From Cryptomeria japonica (lineage: Eukaryota > Streptophyta > Pinopsida > Cupressales > Cupressaceae), in the NCBI RefSeq assembly GCF_030272615.1, contig NC_081411.1:158574471-158638470 (forward strand): DNA of 64,000 nt. The letters are read 5' to 3'. The notes below the pieces were generated by a model, which was not told the origin of the DNA, did no database searches, and saw only the letters and a program-made list of their open reading frames with translations. Shown piece by piece: positions 60,159-64,000 of the stretch (position 1 is its first letter; the number at the start of each line of letters is the position of its first letter). The translations under genes and the position numbers were made by a program.

Positions 60159-60639
60159 AAAAGCATACGTAGTGGACCACAAATTTGAATATTCCACACG
60201 CAAATCAAATAAAGTACAAGATTTGATCATTCATAATTTTTTAAATATATGACGTCTTTGAGTATGTCTAACTCGATGAAATTGAGTTGTACAAAAGTTG
60301 CATACAACCAAGAAGAAAAAATTTACAACTTGATAGATTATGCTCGTTAATTGTATGTAATTTCAAAGAATTCTAGATGCAACATCGCAAATGAAAATAG
60401 ACAATTTTGATTGTTAGGAACCAAAATGTGTTTTCCATGTGCACCCCAATTAGTTGGTCAAATAATCTTATTAACTACAAGATGATTCAAATAGAGGATA
60501 TTAATTATAAGAAAACAATATATAAGTCAATATAATAATACTGAAGAAGAATAAAGCACAAGATGATGTAAGTAGAGGATATTAATGACAGAGGAAAATA
60601 CTTTAGAACACCTCAACATAATAAAGTAGAAGTGAAGTG
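60159..60639 (+). repeat. composite repeat family, M3 part between modules
   Basis: Similar to 37350-37540 and 44090-44340: it has the TTTGATCATTCATAATTT, GAGTTGTACAA, TACAACTTGATAGATTATGCT and CATGTGCACCCCAATTAG type strings in the same order. Non-coding. Confidence 0.6.
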
Positions 60640-61045
60640 TTTACAAAACACGTTGCATTTTTTAAAAAATGATGTTTTTCACAACATGGTGTGTCTTCAA
60701 AACACATTGTGTTTTCAAAAAAGTATTTCAAAATATGCTTTGCTTCAAAACAAAAGATTTTTTTATTCTGGATTTCCATTGTATTTTTGGACAAATAGAT
60801 TAAAACAATTGTAAGTTTTTCCTACTTTTTCATATATAGTTTACTTTTTAGTAAATATTAGAAAAGTTTATATTCTAATGGTTTAATTTTCTATCTTTGT
60901 TTCAAAACATATTATGTCAAGTAAAACTCATTTTTTTCAAAACACAAACTGTTTTGAAAAATGTGTTTTCAAAATAAGTTGTGTTTTAAAATGCAATGTG
61001 TTTGCAAAATACAATGTGTTTCAAAACACATTGTTTTTCAAAAGA
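60640..61045 (+). repeat. AAAACACAATGTGTTTT-motif array, copy 3
   Basis: The same degenerate near-palindromic motif as at 38000-38500, in two clusters (60640-60750 and 60900-61045), separated by the unit GTATTTTTGGACAAATAGATTAAAACAATT (given here only in part: TTTTTGGACAAATAG at 60785). Confidence 0.8.
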
Positions 61046-61305
61046 ACCTTAGATAAAGGTTATTCTAATGATTAAGTTTAATTAAAATAACCTTAGATAA
61101 ATTAATTCATAAAATAGAAAGCTAAATGATAAGATTTTTTGATAAATATGTGCCTACAAATGAAGGTGGGATAGTGGAACATTAAACCTATTTATGTACA
61201 AGAAAATTTGAAGGATGGAATATTCTATAATCAAACATTGAAAATAAATTCTATGAGTTCTTTTGGTCACTAAATTATTTAATTTGAACTACACATTGTA
61301 AATAT
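61046..61305. other. no gene seen
   Basis: AT-rich linker between the motif array and the 177-178-bp array. Nothing supportable. Confidence 0.4.
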
Positions 61306-62378
61306 GAAGTTTTGGGTTAAACTACATATTGTGTTTACAAACCTAAAAAAGTAGTCTATAGTTGCTAAGATTTAATTTTTGTGCTCATTTGATTTTATCT
61401 CAAACTAAAGGATGGATATCACAACTTTCCTCTATAGGTAAGAAAGGCATTTGCACCTCAATAGGATTTCATTGTAAATATGAAGTTCTAGGTTTAAGTA
61501 CACATAGCATTTTCAAATCTACACAAACTTAGATCATCATTGATAAAATTTACTTTTTCTTCTCATTTGGTGTTATCTAAAATTATTTTTTGATATCACA
61601 ACCTTATTTTTTAGGTAAAATAAGTATGTGCACCTTAACAGGATTTTATTCTAAATATTAAGTTCCATGTTTAACTACACGTCATATTTTTCAATCTACA
61701 CAAACTTAGTTCGTGGTTGGTAAGATGAATTTTTTTTCTTATTTCATGTTATCCAAAATTAAAGGTTGGATATCTCAACCTTCTTCTTTAGGTAAGAGAG
61801 GTACGTGCACCTCAACAAGATTTCATTGTAAATATGAAATTCTTGGTTTAACTACATATCATGTTTTCCAACCTACACAAACTTAGTTCATGGTTGGTAA
61901 GATGTAATTATTCTTATCATTTCATGTTATTTCAAATTAAAGGTTGCATATTAAAACCTTCGTATTTAGGTAATAGAGGTATGTACACCCTGATATGATT
62001 TTATTAAAAGTATGAAGTTCTAGGTTTAACTATACATCATGTTTTTCAACATACAAAAACTTAGTTTATGTTTGGTAAGATGCACTTTTTTTACTAATTT
62101 TATATTATCTCAAATCAAATTTTAGATACCACAACCTTCCTCTTTACATAAAATATGTATGTGCACCTCAATACAATTTCATTGTAAATATGAAGTTCTA
62201 GGTTTAACAACACATAGTGTTTTCCAACCTACACAAACTTAGTTCATGGTTGGTTAGATGTATTTTTATACTCATTTAATTTTATCTCAGATTAAAGGTT
62301 AGATATAAAAAATCTTCCACTTTAGGTAACATAGTTATATGCACCTTGACAAGATTTAATTGTAAGTATGAAGTTTTG
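61306..62378 (+). repeat. 177-178-bp tandem array, six diverged units
   Basis: The anchor AAGTT(C/T)TAGGTTTAA-like starts at 61306, 61483, 61660, 61837, 62015, 62193 and 62371, so the spacing is 177-178 bp throughout, although the units have diverged strongly in sequence. Each unit also has CAACCTACACAAACTTAGTT, GGTTGGTAAGATG, ATTAAAGGTTGGATAT and GTGCACCTCAA.A.GATTT. Two related units lie at 43078 and 43253. Non-coding. Confidence 0.93.
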
Positions 62379-62960
62379 CTACTTGATCAGGCTTATAGTT
62401 TAATGGAAAACTTAATGTGTTTTTAAATATGCACCCCACTTAGTATCATTAATTTTTTCAATACCATGAAGTTTGAAAGCACTTTATAACAATTTATCAC
62501 TAGCTTAAGTGTCAATTCAACATTCATGGCCCATTTGATATGCATTTCAATTCAACATTACACATATTGTCGAAGGTTGCCCATGGTAAAATGATTGATA
62601 AAATGATGTGTTTTTGTGGACTATAATAACACATTGTTATCAAATATATTATTAATGTTCAAAATAATGCCCCTAACCATGTGGGTCTGTGCATAATGTA
62701 GTTTATGATCAACACTACAACAACATCATTAATCATAGAGAATAAGAGTTTGTTGAACAAGGCACCCATTATTTTTTTGATTGGTATGCATAAAGAGGAA
62801 ACAAACCTTTCACACTTCTTGTTAATTAGAGTGACACATATTAACCATTGTAATAATCGGGTGTTAAGCATTAATAAGCTTGCAACTGTATTGTGTACTT
62901 TTTGCCAATTTTAGTAAAAATACATTATCACTATATGCCTAATGCACACCAAAGTCTTAT
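62379..62960 (+). repeat. composite repeat family, single 280-bp-type module after the 178-bp array
   Basis: Contains CATGGCCCATTTGATATGCA, TGCCCATGGTAAAAT, AATGCCCCTAACCATG, ACACTACAACAACATC, GTATGCATAAAGAGGAAAC and GTAAAAATACATTATCACTATATGCC in the order seen at 43730-44050 and 36880-37310. It shows the module in single copy next to the six-copy array. Confidence 0.7.
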
Positions 62961-64000
62961 TTAAAACATTTGTAGCTCATATAGAGGCCCCAAAAGATAA
63001 ATAGACTAAGTGTTGGAACACATAGAAGAATAGCTTAATAGAGGAGAGGATATATTGTAGACATGTCAATCTCTTCCTAGCGAGGTGAAATCATAACATG
63101 ATAACATATAAATAAATGCAAGCACAAAATCATATAAATTATCTATACTATAGTGATATTAGTTTGGAACAAGAAATATGCATATGTTAGTGATAATTTA
63201 AAATCTAGATATCAATGGAATGTGTATAGTTGGCTCTTAGAAAAATAATGTTTAGTTGGCTCTTAGAAAAATAATGAATATTAGATTAATGTAAAACAAA
63301 AGTATTCACCTTAGTATAGAAAGATCTAGGTTTCCTTATTAAATGATAAAAATTTGAAATTTTATGTAGACATATGACTCTCTATGGATTAATTCCATGT
63401 CTTTGAAATAAATTTTAACAATGTGGATCTAATTTTATGCACAGTCTTGATCTGTTGATTGCCAAATTTTTCTACTTGATTTATGTAATATGTACTCCTC
63501 ACTAATTGTTAAAGTAGTGTTATTTAGAAATACTTGATGGAGATTGATAAATATCTAGTAAGTGGAAGAATAAATATATGTCCTACCAAAGTGAGCCATA
63601 TGAGAAAAAAATTGGTGAATACCTTTAAATGAAGAAACCTCATTCTTCAAGGTATAGGCAATTGCATGTAAAAATGGGGTTTTAATGAAGATACCTTCAA
63701 ATGGATGTTAAGGGGATTTAAATGAATGTAATTTTTAGCATTTTAATAGAAAAAAGTACATAGAACTAGGTATTCTACTAAAGCTACCTTGGAATGAAAT
63801 GAAGGACCTTCCATCAATGAACCTTCATTATAAGACCATTGTTTTAACCTCTTCATTTTACTATTCCTTCTTTTGATCATCCATTTTTTCAAAAAATTAA
63901 CTATATTAGGTAAGTTTTGGAAAATTAAAAATGTCACCATGAACCACAATTTTGCTTGATTGTATTTCTCATAGAATTTTTTTATGAAAAATATAGTATG
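62961..64000. other. AT-rich DNA, no gene; 26-bp tandem pair
   Basis: AGTTGGCTCTTAGAAAAATA occurs at 63228 and 63254, a 26-bp tandem pair. Otherwise no structure or coding trace. Confidence 0.5.

Overview
The window looks like repeat-filled nuclear DNA of a land plant with a large genome. The evidence is L1-type LINEs with a C-terminal RNase H, a Ty1/copia element primed by initiator-Met tRNA, microsatellites, very AT-rich spacer and no intact host gene. A gymnosperm is my guess from the LINE and satellite style, at low confidence. Every long coding trace belongs to a transposable element and is broken by stops or frameshifts.

Left part (1-24 kb). A decayed gag-like ORF (537-1160) is followed by a microsatellite and two pairs of AT-rich direct repeats. 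Then comes LINE copy A on the minus strand (about 6968-24005). Its 3' untranslated region holds a tandem array rich in CGAT, and a 7.7-kb Ty1/copia element (8662-16375) sits inside that array with a 5-bp target duplication (one mismatch), a tRNA-iMet primer site, a polypurine tract and two LTRs.

Middle part (24-46 kb). A LINE 3' end (24491-24625), a second copy of the gag-like ORF (26077-26802), a compound microsatellite and a more diverged LINE, copy C (minus, about 27900-34210), are followed by AT-rich DNA, a polypurine block and old non-coding repeats.

Right part (46-64 kb). LINE copy B (plus, 46235-55278) is bounded by a perfect 21-bp target-site duplication. This fixes the full element at about 9.0 kb and shows that the CGAT array and a further 1.1-kb segment belong to the LINE 3' end. 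The rest is a composite repeat family with two expandable modules, 279-280 bp and 177-178 bp, and a likely tRNA-derived SINE.

How the parts relate: each LINE has ORF1 (DUF4283-like) and ORF2 (endonuclease, reverse transcriptase, RNase H) with the same ORF1-ORF2 junction. A and B share at least two in-frame stops, so they probably descend from an already defective template. The most novel points are the LINE with a satellite-like 3' UTR, the composite repeat with variable modules, and the copia 5' LTR that carries an extra 29 bp resembling the polypurine-tract region.
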